Of a DNA stretch of 64,000 nucleotides, positions 48,607 through 60,175 are shown piece by piece. The notes beneath the pieces are model-generated. The model was given only the letters and a program-made list of their open reading frames with translations. It had not been told where the DNA came from and ran no database searches. How positions within the stretch are numbered: position 1 is the stretch's first letter; every line of letters starts with the position of its first letter. The translations under genes and the position numbers were made by a program. This DNA comes from Cutaneotrichosporon cavernicola (Eukaryota > Basidiomycota > Tremellomycetes > Trichosporonales > Trichosporonaceae), in NCBI RefSeq assembly GCF_030864355.1, contig NC_083397.1, forward strand, positions 930,001-994,000, given 5' to 3'.

Positions 48607-49307
48607 ATGAAGCGTGCAGCGTTCAGCTTTTGGATGGTCAAGGCTTTTGAACGTCACTGTGCGAACAGAGCGAGAGGGGCGAGTGGATGTGCCTGGAATG
48701 AGATGTCATGGTCCAGCGTTCAGCGTTCAGCGACTGGTCAGCATGGTCAGTGGGAAGCCAGAGTCACCGACTGTACGGCATATTGCATGTTTGGGAGGGC
48801 AGACGTGAGATTCGTTGGAGGAGGGGGTGAGCAGCATCAGCCACATTGCGAGCATCTTGCAACTCGGGGCGGCGCACGATGGCGTTGGACGTTCGATGAG
48901 ACAACGGAGACGAGATGGCGATAGCCGCAGCACAACCACTCTAACAGACAAGGCCAGGTGGGGACGTGGTAACAGAGTGGGACAAGTGCAAACATGCAAG
49001 ACGGCGTTGTTAGTAGAGCAAGTTGCGTTAGAGGATGGGCCTTACGAGATTCGTGCCTGATTAATCGACCCCCCGCCTTTTGCCCCGCAGTTCAGTCACC
49101 GGTGGGAGCCGACAAAATATCTCACATCATTCTTGTCCACAACTCAAGTCGCCGTCGTTGCTGTCATCGTTGCAGCCTCAACTCACCGCGGACCGGCCAG
49201 TTAATTCCATACCCGTGGACGTCACCAAGCCCCGAATTCCGGAACACGAACCGTGCGGATCACCAAGGGACCTGCGCGCGTTCCCCGCCCGAACACCGGA
49301 GCACTCG
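48607..49307. other. Intergenic region before the Zn2Cys6 regulator
   Basis: About 700 bp with no recognised gene; it should contain the regulator promoter. The frame upstream of ATG 49308 stays open for some distance, so the N-terminus could be longer if an earlier exon exists. Confidence 0.45.
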
Positions 49308-51526
49308 ATGCAGCACCTGAGTGGAGGTGGGGGCGGGGTGAGTGCGAGTGGGAACTGGGGGTCGACTTCGGCCGGTCACCGGAAGCGCGCACCCAAGACA
49401 GCAACAGGCGAGAACAAGGTGTACGTGCTGTGAGTGGGCGCACTGACAGAGCAGTAGCTGCAGTGGATGTCGGGCTGTCAAGGTACTTTGCCTTCCGAGA
49501 CCTCGCTGACATCAGTGCAAGTGCGTAGACGCGGATGACCCAAACTCGACGCGGTGCCAGCGGTGTACGCGCCTGAACATTGAGTGCGTGTACTATGCCC
49601 ACCAACGAGGGCGACGGCGACGGACCGACACAGACGAGCAGGCGGTCAAACGTCAGCGAAGCACCGCGCCAAGTTCGGCTGCGCAGTCTCCAGCCGTCGG
49701 GTTCGATATGAACACCATCCGCCCAATGTCGGATGTGCGAGGAGGCTCGGCCTCGGGCTCGCGGCGGAACTCTCCCAGCCCATCACTAGGTAGCTCAGAC
49801 GAGGACGAGCATGCGCACGAGCACGACGACAGCACGCACCTCGACAAGCCCGCGCATTCGGTGTACCACGAGTTGGCGAACCGGTCCATCTTCAGTATTG
49901 CGGGCGTCATGGACCGAGAGCAGGGCGTCGACGAGAGTCCCACAAACACCATGGAGCGCAAGGACGACCTAATTGGACTAGGCATCCTGTCGATGGACGA
50001 GTGCGACTCGCTCTTCCAGCACTACTTTGACCAGCTGCAGACGTGTGTCTGCCTTCTCGACCCGGCCATCCACACCGCTGCATACACGCGGCAGGCGAGC
50101 CTTGAGCTCTTCACTGCTGTGCTCACTGTTGCGTCCAAATTCTTCCGGCCCGAACTGTACGAGACGGTATTAGCGTTCTCGAACCGCCTGGTGTCGACTG
50201 CCATCGCCGAATGTGTAGCGACAATTGAACTCGCCCAAGCCATCTGCATCCTGCATTACTGGAAGAAGCCGACGGACGGGCGCGGCTGGCTGCGCCTCGG
50301 CCACGCCATCCGTCTCGGATACCAGCTAGATTTGCACCTCCCACCACGCCGACCACTACCAGCCGACGAACGTGAGGCGCGCCTCGCCATCGACCGCGAG
50401 CGCACGTGGATCTCGCTGTTCTGCTTCGACTCGACAGCGACCCAGCTCTCCGACCGCCCCAGCATGATGCACAAGGCACCCGACGTCACCGAGTGGATCC
50501 GCACTATCCCCTACCCCCTCCCGTCGGACGGCCAGCTCGACTTTGCCGTCAAGGCGTCTCTCCTCCAATCCGAGGTGCGGCAGCTCCAGAGTTGTCGCAG
50601 CAGTTACGAGGTGCTTCGCTCGGGGCTGAGACGCGTGCTCGAGGACCTGCACCGCTCGCACGACTTCCTCCGCTCAGACAAATACGCCGTGACGCTGACG
50701 TCGACGAGTGTGAGCATCAACAACTTCTCCACACTAGCAGTCCAGCTGCTGGTCGAATGCACGTCGCTGGCATTAGCACCGCGCAAGCACCGCATCGGGC
50801 TGCTGCACTCGTGCGTAGGCACGAGCCTTAAGCTGCTCGACATTGTCGTCGATGGCTTCGGACGCAAGGGCATCATGCCAATGATCGAGGACGCGCACTC
50901 TGTCGCTGTCGCGTCAACGGTCGTGCGCCTCATCCGCTTCATGGCGTACCTCGACGCGTCAGCCAAAGCCAGCGTCCTGCGCAAACTGACCAAGGGTACG
51001 TAGTTGAAATCCATGTCCCCTGGAATCACTGCTAACCCCAGTCGTGATAGTATGCAGAGAGGCGGCGCGCGGCGACCATTCCAGCCATCCGGCATATTTA
51101 GCACGCTTCATCCACGCTTTGCTGGACAAGGCGCACCAGAGCCGTGCGTCACCGCGCGATCCCTCGCCCCGAAACCCGCACCTCCAAAGTCTGGCAAGCA
51201 CGACGCCGACGCACACGGCACCAGCGGCATCACCCACGCTCAGCGCACACGTCGCAGGCCCGCCCAAGACCACTCCCGATGCGTGGTGGGACGAAGTAGG
51301 CCAGTTTGCCTACCAGGAACCATTACAACCGGAACAAGTCAACTTCTGGGACGGCTTTCCATTACTCGCTGGCGCCATGCACTCGCTCGGTGCACAGCCT
51401 CCCCCGCCTCCCCACAACAGCGTGCAGATGCCTGTCGACCAGCTCGATCCCGCTGCCTTTGGTCTGGCATGGGACGCGGAATGGGACGTCAACTTCCTTG
51501 GTCTGCAACATGCCCCGTCCATGTGA
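49308..51526 (+). CDS. Zn2Cys6 transcription factor with fungal activator domain
   Basis: Exons 49308-49420, 49455-49482, 49516-50995, 51042-51526; 701 residues. The zinc cluster spans two tiny introns: VSCSGCRAVK then CKCVDADDPN, CQRCTRLNIEC. Basic KRQR follows. The central region (LGILSMDECDSLFQHYFDQL ... AICILHYWKKPTDGRGWLRLGHAIR) is the fungal_trans domain, resembling yeast-type lysine/arginine or Tea1-like regulators. The tail is Pro-rich and ends FLGLQHAPSM. The 28-nt second exon is essential for the first Cys pair. For intron 1 the donor GTACGT at 49421 (34 nt) is preferred over GTGAGT at 49430 (25 nt); both keep frame. It lies 900 bp downstream of the PhnY*-PhnZ gene and may control that cluster, which is inference. 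Confidence 0.88.
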
Positions 51527-51669
51527 TTGTAACTGTACTGTATCAATTCACTGTATTAATTGGGGCGTCGGAGGTGCGTGCGTGTGAAGTGGGCAATGGG
51601 CGATGGGTAATAACAATGGGCGATGGGTAATAGACATGGGGCGCGAATCAGTGAGGGGTCGCAGTACTG

Positions 51670-51677
51670 TATAAAAG
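51670..51677 (+). promoter_or_regulatory. TATA box of the small mitochondrial protein gene
   Basis: TATAAAAG, 82 nt before the ATG at 51759. Confidence 0.6.
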
Positions 51678-51758
51678 ACGCTTCTCACTTCCTCCTTGTC
51701 GTTCACCACTCATCTCCTCGCGCTTCATCTGGGTTGACTCATCCTAGCAACGACCAAG

Positions 51759-52464
51759 ATGTTCGCCCGCCCCGTCCTCCGCGCCACTGCCGCCGCCCGC
51801 GTCGGCCTCCGCCCCGCACTCCAAGTCCGCACCATGTCGGCCCCGGCAGCCGCTCCCAAGGCCAGCAAGGTGAGTCCGCGCCTTCTCGTTCCCACTCCTC
51901 TCCTCCCCTCCTCTCTTCCCCCTTCTCTCCTCCCCACTTCTCCTTCTCCCTTTCCCCCCCCCCCTCCCCCCTCCCCTTCTGACCCCCCCCCCCCCCTGCC
52001 CCTACCGCCTCAGCTAATGTCAGATGAAGCAGCTCATGGCCAACACCCCCGTCGACCTGTGAGGCGCCACCAACCCATCCTTTCCTGAGTTTCGTTGGTC
52101 ATTGGTCGGCCTACCGCCGGCCCAACATGCCCCACAGACACCCTGCTGTTGTATCACGATTGGTGTCCGAGCGGCAGCTATGGCCCCTGCCAACATGTCC
52201 CTCCTTCCCTTCCCTCCCTTTACAACCCCACCTGCCCCCTCCTTTCCTTTCCCCCCTCTCTCCCCTCCCTTCCCTCCCCCCCCCCCCCCCCTCCCACCGC
52301 TTACCTCAGCTACCCCCTCTTCTTCTTCGTCACGACCGCGGTCGCCGGCAGCTTCTTCAGTGGGTCTAGTCTGGCGCAACAACGCTGACTTAGTCATGGG
52401 CTGGACCCTCTGGACCGACCCACACCTCCGCCTCAAGCCTACCAGCATGCAGGGGGGCGACTAG
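51759..52464 (+). CDS. Small mitochondrial inner-membrane protein, possibly NDUFA4/MLRQ-like
   Basis: Exons 51759-51869, 52024-52058, 52310-52359, 52394-52464; 88 residues. The N-terminus MFARPVLRATAAARVGLRP is Arg/Ala-rich with no acids, a typical mitochondrial presequence. After KQLMANTPVDL comes one membrane segment, YPLFFFVTTAVAGSFFIMGW, and a short soluble tail TLWTDPHLRLKPT. The layout and the Y-P-L-F/Y...AG pattern recall NDUFA4-type subunits of respiratory complexes, but the match is short. Two introns (154 and 251 nt) are extremely C-rich on the coding strand, with runs of C near 51957-51997 and 52277-52292; the last intron is 34 nt with CTGACTTAG. Confidence 0.68.
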
Positions 52465-52811
52465 TAGAGACCATAGAGCAACAGAACAACTAAAGTGACA
52501 TGAAGCTGGCTGGAGAACATGCTGCCCAAAGGCTCACGCAGGCTCACGCACTGACCAACTCTTCGAAGATGCGCCTTGCGATCTAACAAAAGCAGGTATG
52601 TATACCAGTAGGACGGAAGCGTTGGCTGGGAATCTGCTCGCATCCTTCTTGCGCACCTGTCTTCTGACACGAACCCTATCCCACTTGACGTCTGGACGAC
52701 CTCCACCCGACCTCCACCCAGGCTTCCGATCAAAACCAAACCTGCCGGGATCAAATTGCGGCAGATTCGTTTTCTCCAAACCTCTGCCTCCGACTGTGAA
52801 CCAAAAGATAT
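52465..52811. other. Intergenic region
   Basis: No gene recognised; the right end holds the terminator of the minus-strand tRNA-Glu (AAAA on the plus strand near 52803). Confidence 0.5.
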
Positions 52812-52918
52812 TCCCCGCCAGGGAGTTGAACCCTGCTCTTTCGCGGTCACGCTGTGCTTTAGAGGCTCCAGCACTCTCTACTGAGAGGCGAATATACTAA
52901 CCGATATACTAGCGAGGA
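52812..52918 (-). tRNA. tRNA-Glu (CTC), copy 3, 36-nt intron
   Basis: On the minus strand acceptor TCCTCGC pairs with GCGGGGA; the rest of the mature tRNA equals copies 1 and 2. The sixth acceptor pair is G-C here and A-T in the others, a compensated change. The intron (52846-52881) begins GTAGAGAG and keeps complementarity to the anticodon loop. Confidence 0.95.
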
Positions 52919-53727
52919 GATGATGTTGTTGGAGCCATGGAAAACAAAATTCCCTCAGCCATGTGGGCTGGCTTCCGGTGACGTTGACTGGTTCCGACAT
53001 CCTCGATGGAGAAGACCGGAGGCATATGGAGGACGTGCGTGGCAATGCGCCCCTCTCGACGAAGCCGTATCTCACTCCGTTCGGCTCTACCCGGTGGGCC
53101 TCCTCGCCTGCTCCCGGTCCCCCACAGACCTTGGGCCAATTGTCCCTTTATCGGCATGAGAACAATTGAGATCTCGAGCATGGTCCTCTTCGAGCCGGCC
53201 TAGACCCGGGGCCAACAAACCCCATGTTGACCAACAAACCGCATGTTGACCAACCAACTCTGGTAGGACGTTCCTTGTGCTGGCTGCAAACGGGTCCCCC
53301 ACTTGCAACTCACCGGCGACTTAGACTAACGTCACAACAAGACACGTTTACGTCACAACAAGACACAGACGCTTGGCGATGTCCCAGCATTACCGAGTAC
53401 TAGACCACGGCGACCACTCGTTCTCACGACGTGCATCACAATTTCAGTCGACAAGTGGAGGCCGCTGACCCATTTGCCAAGTTGCCGGCGTCCACGTGAC
53501 AACAAGTCGCCGGCGTAATGTTCCTAGTCGCCGTCCTGGAGTGGAGTAGGTATGCGCCCAGAATTTGCTTAGCCCACATGCTAGCATGCCAGCAGACCTC
53601 GTTGCACAATGCACCTCGCGGGCCACTGGGCGCCCCGTGTGCCTGCGTCGGTGCCCCGGGCTCCACATGCAGAGGAGACATATAACACATCTGGTTTCAG
53701 AAAATATCCCCATTCACAAAGAAAAAC
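52919..53727. other. Intergenic region with short direct repeats
   Basis: No gene. ACGTCACAACAAGACAC occurs at 53329-53345 and again at 53350-53366. CATGTTGACCAAC-type units repeat near 53222-53253. A weak TATA-like TATAAC lies at about 53682, before the sugar transporter start. Confidence 0.5.
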
Positions 53728-55470
53728 ATGTCCGACTCTGACAAGACGACACAAGTACATGACGTCGGGCGGCGGATGAGCCGCGACGTCATCGAGCTAG
53801 ATGATAAACGCGCTCAACTCGCCGGCCCATCGGGTGTTGCGGGACTGTTGAAGAACCCACGCCTGTTCCTCATTGCGATGGCGACGGCACAGGGCGGCCT
53901 CTGCTACGGATACCAGCAGGGCGCCTATGGCCAGTGTATGGTGATGCCAAGTTTCAAGGTATGTGAATTACGATATCAATGCTGATGGATAGCATGTAGC
54001 TGCTTTTGGCCGGATTATCGACGACGCAGCGTATAAGGGCTGGACGGTTGCCGTGTTGGCTCTGGGCGGATGGATTGGTTCCCTTATCAATGGGTACTGC
54101 TGCGACAGGTTCTCGCGCCGCTGGTCCATCCTCGGCGGCGCTCTCATCTCTCTCATGGGCGCAATCATCACTACGGCCGCCATGAATCCCGAGATGATCT
54201 TCGCTGGCCGATTCTTCATCGGCCTCGCGGTCGGATCAATGACCACCGCTGTTCCAATGTACAATTCCGAGATCTCGCCCGCCGAAGTCCGCGGTACAAT
54301 GGTCGGAACATTCCAACTCTCAGTCACGTTTGGTATTATGTTGTCGTACTGGATCGGCTTTGGCACCAACCATATCAGCGAGACAAATTCGGTTTCGTGG
54401 CGTCTCCCACTGGCCATTCAAGCTGTTCCATCAATCCTGCTCGCCCTAGCAACATTGTTCATTCCATACTCGCCCCGCTGGCTCCTCAAACAAGGCCGAG
54501 ACGAAGAGGCTCTCCAAGTTCTCTCGCGTGTTCGTGGTCGCTCGGTCGACGACGAGGTGGTCCGCCTAGAGTTCCTCGAGATCAAGGCCGACGCCGTGTT
54601 CGAGCAGGAGACGGCAGCTGAGAAACATCCCCACGCTATCGGTCGGCCATTTGTCCTCCAGGTCGCCCAGGTCGCCGACCTGTTCAAGTCGTGGCCCATG
54701 TTCCGCCGCACGGCCATCACCTGCCTCATGATGTGGTTCCAGCAGATGAGCGGTATTGACGCGTGAGTCCTGTGCGCATTCAGTCACTAACTTGCAGAAT
54801 TGTTTTCTACGCGCCGACAATTTTCCAATCTCTCGGTCTGGGCGATACCTCTGTCTCGCTCCTTGCCTCGGGAGTCGTCGGTATCTCCATGTTCATCGCC
54901 ACGTTCCCTGCCATTCTTTACATCGACAAGATCGGTCGTCGCCCTCTCCTCATCATCGGCGGTCTTGGCATGTCGTTATGTCTTCTCATCGTCGGCATCC
55001 TCACCGCCACCAACGCATCCAAATGGGCCGCCCACGAAGGCGGCGGTGCGGCATGGGCATCCGCCGCCTTCATCTGGTTCTACATCTTCAACTTTGGCTA
55101 CAGCTGGGGCCCCTGTTCATGGGTTGTCATCTCCGAGATCATGCCGATGAGTGCGCGTGCGGCCGGAACGGCCCTCGGCGCATCCACGAACTGGATGACC
55201 AACTTCTGCGTCTCGCTCTTCGTCCCTCCCATGCTGGAGGGGATTGGGTTTGGCACATACCTATTCTTTTTGGGGTTCATGCTCATGGGCGTGGCGTATG
55301 CGGTTTGGATCTTGCCCGAGACGCGGAACGTCAGTCTCGAGGCCATGGACCGAGTGTTCAAGTCGAGCGACGCGACGCATGATGCCGAACGTATGCGCAC
55401 TATTGTCGAGCGCCTCCAGGTCGAATATGGGCATGAAAAGGCGCAGACCAGCAAAGCCGAGTCGGTCTGA
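53728..55470 (+). CDS. Sugar porter (MFS hexose/maltose-type transporter)
   Basis: Exons 53728-53958, 53993-54762, 54798-55470; 557 residues. Hallmarks of the sugar porter family in order: GYQQGAYGQCMVMPSF after helix 1, CDRFSRRWSILGG (motif A), GRFFIGLAVGSMTTAVPMY and NSEISPAEVRGTMVG, then PYSPRWLLKQGRDEEAL (the PESPR site), QQMSGIDAIVFYAPTIFQ across the second splice, and SWGPCSWVVISEIMPMSARA near helix 10. The protein should be a plasma-membrane proton symporter or facilitator for a mono- or disaccharide. The tail ends KAQTSKAESV. Introns are 34 and 35 nt. Galacturonate/quinate-type specificity cannot be told from sequence. Confidence 0.94.
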
Positions 55471-56163
55471 CGAGGCGGGATAGGGTTCTAGCAAAATGTA
55501 TATTATTCTTTGGGCGAGTAAACATACCGTGGGGCGAATCGTTGCTTTGCGAGCTTGATATGCTTGCATCTATCTTTCGACCGCACGTGGCCATTGAGGC
55601 TAATTGTGAAAGGCCTGAAAAGGCTGGATTTGGTAATGGGGCGATCTTGCATCGCGAGAGCAACCCCCAAGCCCGTGCGAGCAGGCGATATGTAAAGTAG
55701 GAGGGACCGACCAGGTTCAGAAGCCGGCCGCGTCTCAGGTCTCAGTTGGGTATTTCTCCTACTCTCCGCGTCGCGCTATCGACCCACTCCAAGCCCAATG
55801 AAGTGCATCGGCATGGGTGCAAACCCCCGGAAAGGGAAGCACGTAACGGCCAGCCCTCGGTCCGAGAAGTACGGCTGCGCACAGACCTTCGAATCGTTCC
55901 ATTCCAATCACGGCTTTCTCCAACCGGAGCGAGCCAATCCAATGCACACAATCACAGAAATGCAACAGGTTAAAGTATACAAGTACAAGATAGTACAACG
56001 GCTACTGCACACCAGCACCTGGAACCAGGGTTGGGAGGTACATGGCTTCTTCACGCACGGCCACAACATGAAGCCGAGTTGATTCAGTCCTAATACGGCT
56101 GAACGGGTGGCGACACTACTCAGTACCCTGGGTACCTTGTGTCAGTGCTTTCCAAAGGGGTAT
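55471..56163. other. Intergenic region
   Basis: About 690 bp between convergent genes. Nothing is recognised. Confidence 0.5.
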
Positions 56164-56757
56164 TCACTTGATTCGACCGTCGAGGATGAAGCGGACGCGT
56201 TGCTTGGGAAGGTGTGGCGGTGCGGGCTCTGGCGGGCTGATACTGATACTGACGTTGAGGTTGAGGTTGGACATGTGGCGCTCCAGTCTTGAGCGGTAGA
56301 CATCGAGCGAGTTACGCGGTACGTTTGGCTGGATATACTTTGCGTCGTTGGGATGGCGACTGTCGCGACTCTTGCGAGTGTGTTGCGGAATGGGGATGGG
56401 GATGGGGAGGGGGTCGGAGGGAGGAGGCCGAGTGGTCGAGGGAGGTTGAGGCTGGAGTCTCTCACGACGCTCGGTGCTGTCTCGCCGACGACTCTCGGTA
56501 CGGGTGATAGAGTCGTATACGGTAGGGTCGAAATTGACGACGGCGCCAGTCGACGACGGCGGGTACGAGTTCATGGTGCTGTTCGTCCGCTCTAAGCGAC
56601 GGGGCGACACGAGGACGCCGCCGTTCTCCACGACGACACTGTAGGTGTGTTTAATCTTCTTGGGCCCACGCCAAGCGATGCAGCCAGAACAGAAGCAGAG
56701 AGACCCATTATGCAGTGCAAGTGCCCCGGCCGTGAGGGGTATAGCTGTAAGTTGCAT
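56164..56757 (-). CDS. Hypothetical protein with C-terminal RVxF-like motif
   Basis: An open frame of 197 residues from ATG 56757, starting MQLTAIPLTAGALALH. The frame stays open further upstream without another clear ATG, so an earlier exon is possible. The first ~40 residues are hydrophobic with a Cys pair (CFCSGC). The middle is Arg/Ser/Pro-rich and probably disordered, with a PIPIPIP stretch. The tail LPKQRVRFILDGRIK holds RVRF, a type-1 phosphatase docking motif. It shares only this general design with the protein at 60176-61258. No family is recognised. Confidence 0.42.
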   Translation of the reverse strand: MQLTAIPLTAGALALHNGSLCFCSGCIAWRGPKKIKHTYSVVVENGGVLVSPRRLERTNSTMNSYPPSSTGAVVNFDPTVYDSITRTESRRRDSTERRERLQPQPPSTTRPPPSDPLPIPIPIPQHTRKSRDSRHPNDAKYIQPNVPRNSLDVYRSRLERHMSNLNLNVSISISPPEPAPPHLPKQRVRFILDGRIK

Positions 56758-58509
56758 CGGGAGGTCGCGCCACGACGGACAGGGAGGACTGAGCCACGAG
56801 GGCTGCGAGGCAAGTGACTTGGTGCCCAGGTTGGCGGTGGCGTGGGCGTGTAGTGGTGGCGTGGGCGTGAGTGGTGATGTGGTGGTGTGGTGGTGTGATG
56901 AGTACCTCGGATGGTGTGAGTGAGCGGCGATGGGTAACAACGAGTTATCGTGAGTGTGTTCGTCAAGGATAGAGATGGGTTGGGTTGGGGAAAGATGAAG
57001 AAGTTGTACTATATATACCCATTGACCTTGGATGTTGATGACACTCAGAGTATTTCATGTCCATGTTCCTCGGTTTCCAGCACTCATCTCATAACCGATT
57101 AATCAATATCTGGTTTATCTTATTACCGTTAGCCCTCTCTTATTACCGATAACCCTCTCGTTCGACTCGGACCCTTTCAGGACCATTGGTGGCATCTTGT
57201 GTCCAGCGGCCAGCGGTGGCGAATCAGTCGGGGCTCGAGTGTTGATTGGTGGCAAAAGAGAGTCACCAGTCGACGGCACGACGTGTCCAAATGCCCTCTC
57301 ATCATGCGCCAAGCCGTCATAGTCAATTTAGCAGTGCAAGCCAAGACGTCACTACCTTTCCCCTGTCTGTGCGGGGGAATGCGCTGGCCGTCTATTCTAA
57401 GGGATTACCGCCACAATAAACAAACTGGGCTGGTTAAATCGGATAGCTTGAACGTGCACGGAACCGAATGGGATGGGGCCGCTGACACGTCGACGCCCGT
57501 GACGTGGCAGTGTAGGCGTTTCATGCGACTCGAAACAGGACACGGTGCGGGTCCGAGTTTTTCAGGTTTTTGGCAGTTTCAGAGGCCCGTGCGGAGACTC
57601 TCTCCAGAACTTGGTATGCCCGGAATCTCCTAAAACACTCTAGAAAACTCTAACGGAGGGGGACGGGAGGGCGTGTCCAAGTCTCCACAATGGAGTGAGA
57701 TGTTGATGGTGGGTGTGGGTGTGGGGGAGGGCCGAGGGAGGGCCTGAGGACGAGGGTGAGCCTGGACGAGATGCGATGCCACTTGTCCCGTGCGATTTGG
57801 TCCGTGCTTAGGAGTAAGGTTTGTCCTAGAGATTCTGATATTCCAAAAAGTACACCCCCGGCGTCTGGGGTCTACGAGAACGCCTTGATGACTCGCAGGT
57901 TGTCTGCGGAATTGTATGACTTCAGGTTGTCGGCGTGGAATGAGTTTGTCTGCAGGTTGGATACGCATGTGAGTTGGCATGTCTCCCGGTTACCCAGCAG
58001 GACCCAGCAGGACCCAGCAGCGTCGACGTCTCACTGTAATAGCTGCTTGCATAAAGGGGTATGCAAGCAGACTTGCATGGCTGTCGCCGGCATCAGCGCA
58101 TAAACGGTTAAACTCGCTTTTAGACTCGAGTGGAATATGGGTCGCACAGACGTCTCCGTTGAGAGCCAGAGCCCATCCTCAACGACGTGCTTGGCTCCCA
58201 ACTCACAGCTCACAACTCACGGATGGACCAATGTCAACAGCATTTGGAGCTCTGACCCAGGCCCTAACACTTAAGGGGTTACAACGCGACACCAAGTCGC
58301 AAGCTCAGACCTCCGGCACAAAGCAGGCCATAATCGCGAGACGGGGTTCCGCCAGCTCTTCTCAAACCCTCATCGCCTTCACCACTACATGCCGACAGTA
58401 TGGCAGTTCACTCGACCCATTTAAACCTATACAACATTTCCCCTTTTCTACAACCTAGCTCATCCCGCCTTGCTACGCCCACTCCATCTTTTCCCTTGCT
58501 GTCGTCGCG
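56758..58509. other. Intergenic region (1.75 kb)
   Basis: No supported gene; open frames here look random. A short CAGGACC tandem repeat lies near 58000-58020. Confidence 0.45.
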
Positions 58510-59253
58510 CTACGATTTGGGATAGCCCCAGAAGTTGTTGATGTCGAAAGCGCCCAGTCGCGCCCAGTCGCTTCTCACTGATCCCTTGGCTTCCGTCTGG
58601 TGCCCAATGTTGTTGTAATACCGTCCAAGATCAGCCCAGTAGCGAGCCCACTCGTCGTCCTTTTTGCCCTCGTGGATCTTGGTGAGGATCGCCTCGTAGT
58701 GCGCTTTGGCGTCGGCGAGTTCCTTGGCAGCGGCGTCTCTCTTGGCCTTGGCGGCCAGCGCGTCGGCGGCAACCTTGGCCTTGGCAGCCTGAGCCTTGGC
58801 CGCCTGAGCGTCGGAGGCAGCCTTGCTTCCGTCGGGCTTGATCCACGAACAGAAGCTCGACAGAGGGCCACACATCAGAGGCGCTCTGGGGTATGTGTGC
58901 GTGTGCGTGTGAGTGTGTGTGGTCACAGGGACTAAGGCCGGGACCGCCACCGACGCTGGTGCCGGATTCGAGAGGGGGCGACAGGGGACCGGAATGGCGC
59001 CCGCTGAACCTGGTGCCGTGCTCGCGTCAATCACCCACTGCTGCCGATCGCCTGACGACTCGTAGCGCATGTTGACGAAGCCGTCAGTTCTGGCCTCGTG
59101 TGTGTGCACGACGCGCCCGCTGGCCGTGCGGTTCTCGTGCGCACGGAAGTGATGGCCACCGCCGATGTGTACCCAGTCGGTGTGCGTACCGTGGCTGTTG
59201 ACCCACACAGGGTCACAGTAGGGAACGCCGCAGCAAGGGGTTCCAGGACACAT
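58510..59253 (-). CDS. Hypothetical protein with Ala/Lys-rich coiled coil
   Basis: A single open frame of 247 residues starting MCPGTPCCGVPYCDPVW, with four Cys within the first 13 residues. Residues 20-75 are His/Asn-rich and look like a small folded domain (WVHIGGGHHFRAHENR). A THTHTHTHT stretch near residue 112 is coded by a CA-type microsatellite. Residues ~145-185 are a heptad-like Ala/Lys helix (KAASDAQAAKAQAAKAK). The C-terminal ~60 residues contain DDEWARYWADLGRYYNNIG. No family is recognised and no signal peptide is evident. Confidence 0.55.
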   Translation of the reverse strand: MCPGTPCCGVPYCDPVWVNSHGTHTDWVHIGGGHHFRAHENRTASGRVVHTHEARTDGFVNMRYESSGDRQQWVIDASTAPGSAGAIPVPCRPLSNPAPASVAVPALVPVTTHTHTHTHTYPRAPLMCGPLSSFCSWIKPDGSKAASDAQAAKAQAAKAKVAADALAAKAKRDAAAKELADAKAHYEAILTKIHEGKKDDEWARYWADLGRYYNNIGHQTEAKGSVRSDWARLGAFDINNFWGYPKS

Positions 59254-60175
59254 GGTGGGCAGAAGTAGATGTTCTCTTGGTAGTGATGCGGTTCAATGTG
59301 CAGTAAGGCAAGCGGGAGGATGAGACAGGCCTAGAGTGAGGGGGTTGTCCAAAGAGCCAAAGGAAGATGTGCGTACGAGTGGTAGTCTTGTGCCAGGGAA
59401 GGTGTTTGTTGCCACTGGCCGTGTCCGAGGTGACGGTAGCTGTGAGTGGCCTAGACGTCCTGGAGGTCGAAGCGAAGCGCTTTGTACTGATACTGTCTGT
59501 GCAATGAGAACCTTTGGGTTGGTGTTTCAAGGTATGCGTGAAGAAGAGAAAGAGTCAGAGAAACAGTGATGAGCATTCCTTTTGACTGTGAGTCACTAAT
59601 CTCTTGCCACCCTCGGCCTCAAACCCACGCCGTTCATCCCGCCCACGTTGCACGACTGACCTTTGTGACTCATTTCACAGCACCGTGACCGACTAAACCC
59701 TTGCCTTCCCCAATCCCATCGCCCCAGACGGTCCCGACAAGTGACGCGGTGGCGTGAGAGGAGAGCGCACGGACTCACGCTCCTGGTGCCCATTGTCGAT
59801 GCCGCCGAGAATACCTTCCAGGGTACAGATTGGAGGACAATGACGAGTGGGAGGAGTGTGAGTTTGCCGAGGTTGATCGAGTCATGGTGAAGAGTAAGAG
59901 TGAGATAATGTGGGGTTGGAGGACCCAATACAACGAGGGATACGGTTTGGATGACAAACGAGGTGCGAGAGGTGGAGGTGAGAAGCCACTCACAACGCTC
60001 AGCGCGAGTCACCTATCACAAACAGTGTTCAATCGTCCAATTAACACAACTCATGACTCAGATATCACGACAGACTCTGCACGGTCCCCGTCAAGATAAG
60101 CCAGCTTCATAGGTTCTGACATACCTTGCACATTATTCTGCTCTACTCGATCGCTATCCTACCCAACCCCACTGC
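59254..60175. other. Intergenic region
   Basis: No gene is recognised between two minus-strand hypothetical genes. Confidence 0.45.

Noticed and set aside
49430..49454. A 25-nt intron in the second Zn2Cys6 gene
   Set aside because: An in-phase donor GTACGT nine bases upstream gives a 34-nt intron, consistent with the rest of the window.
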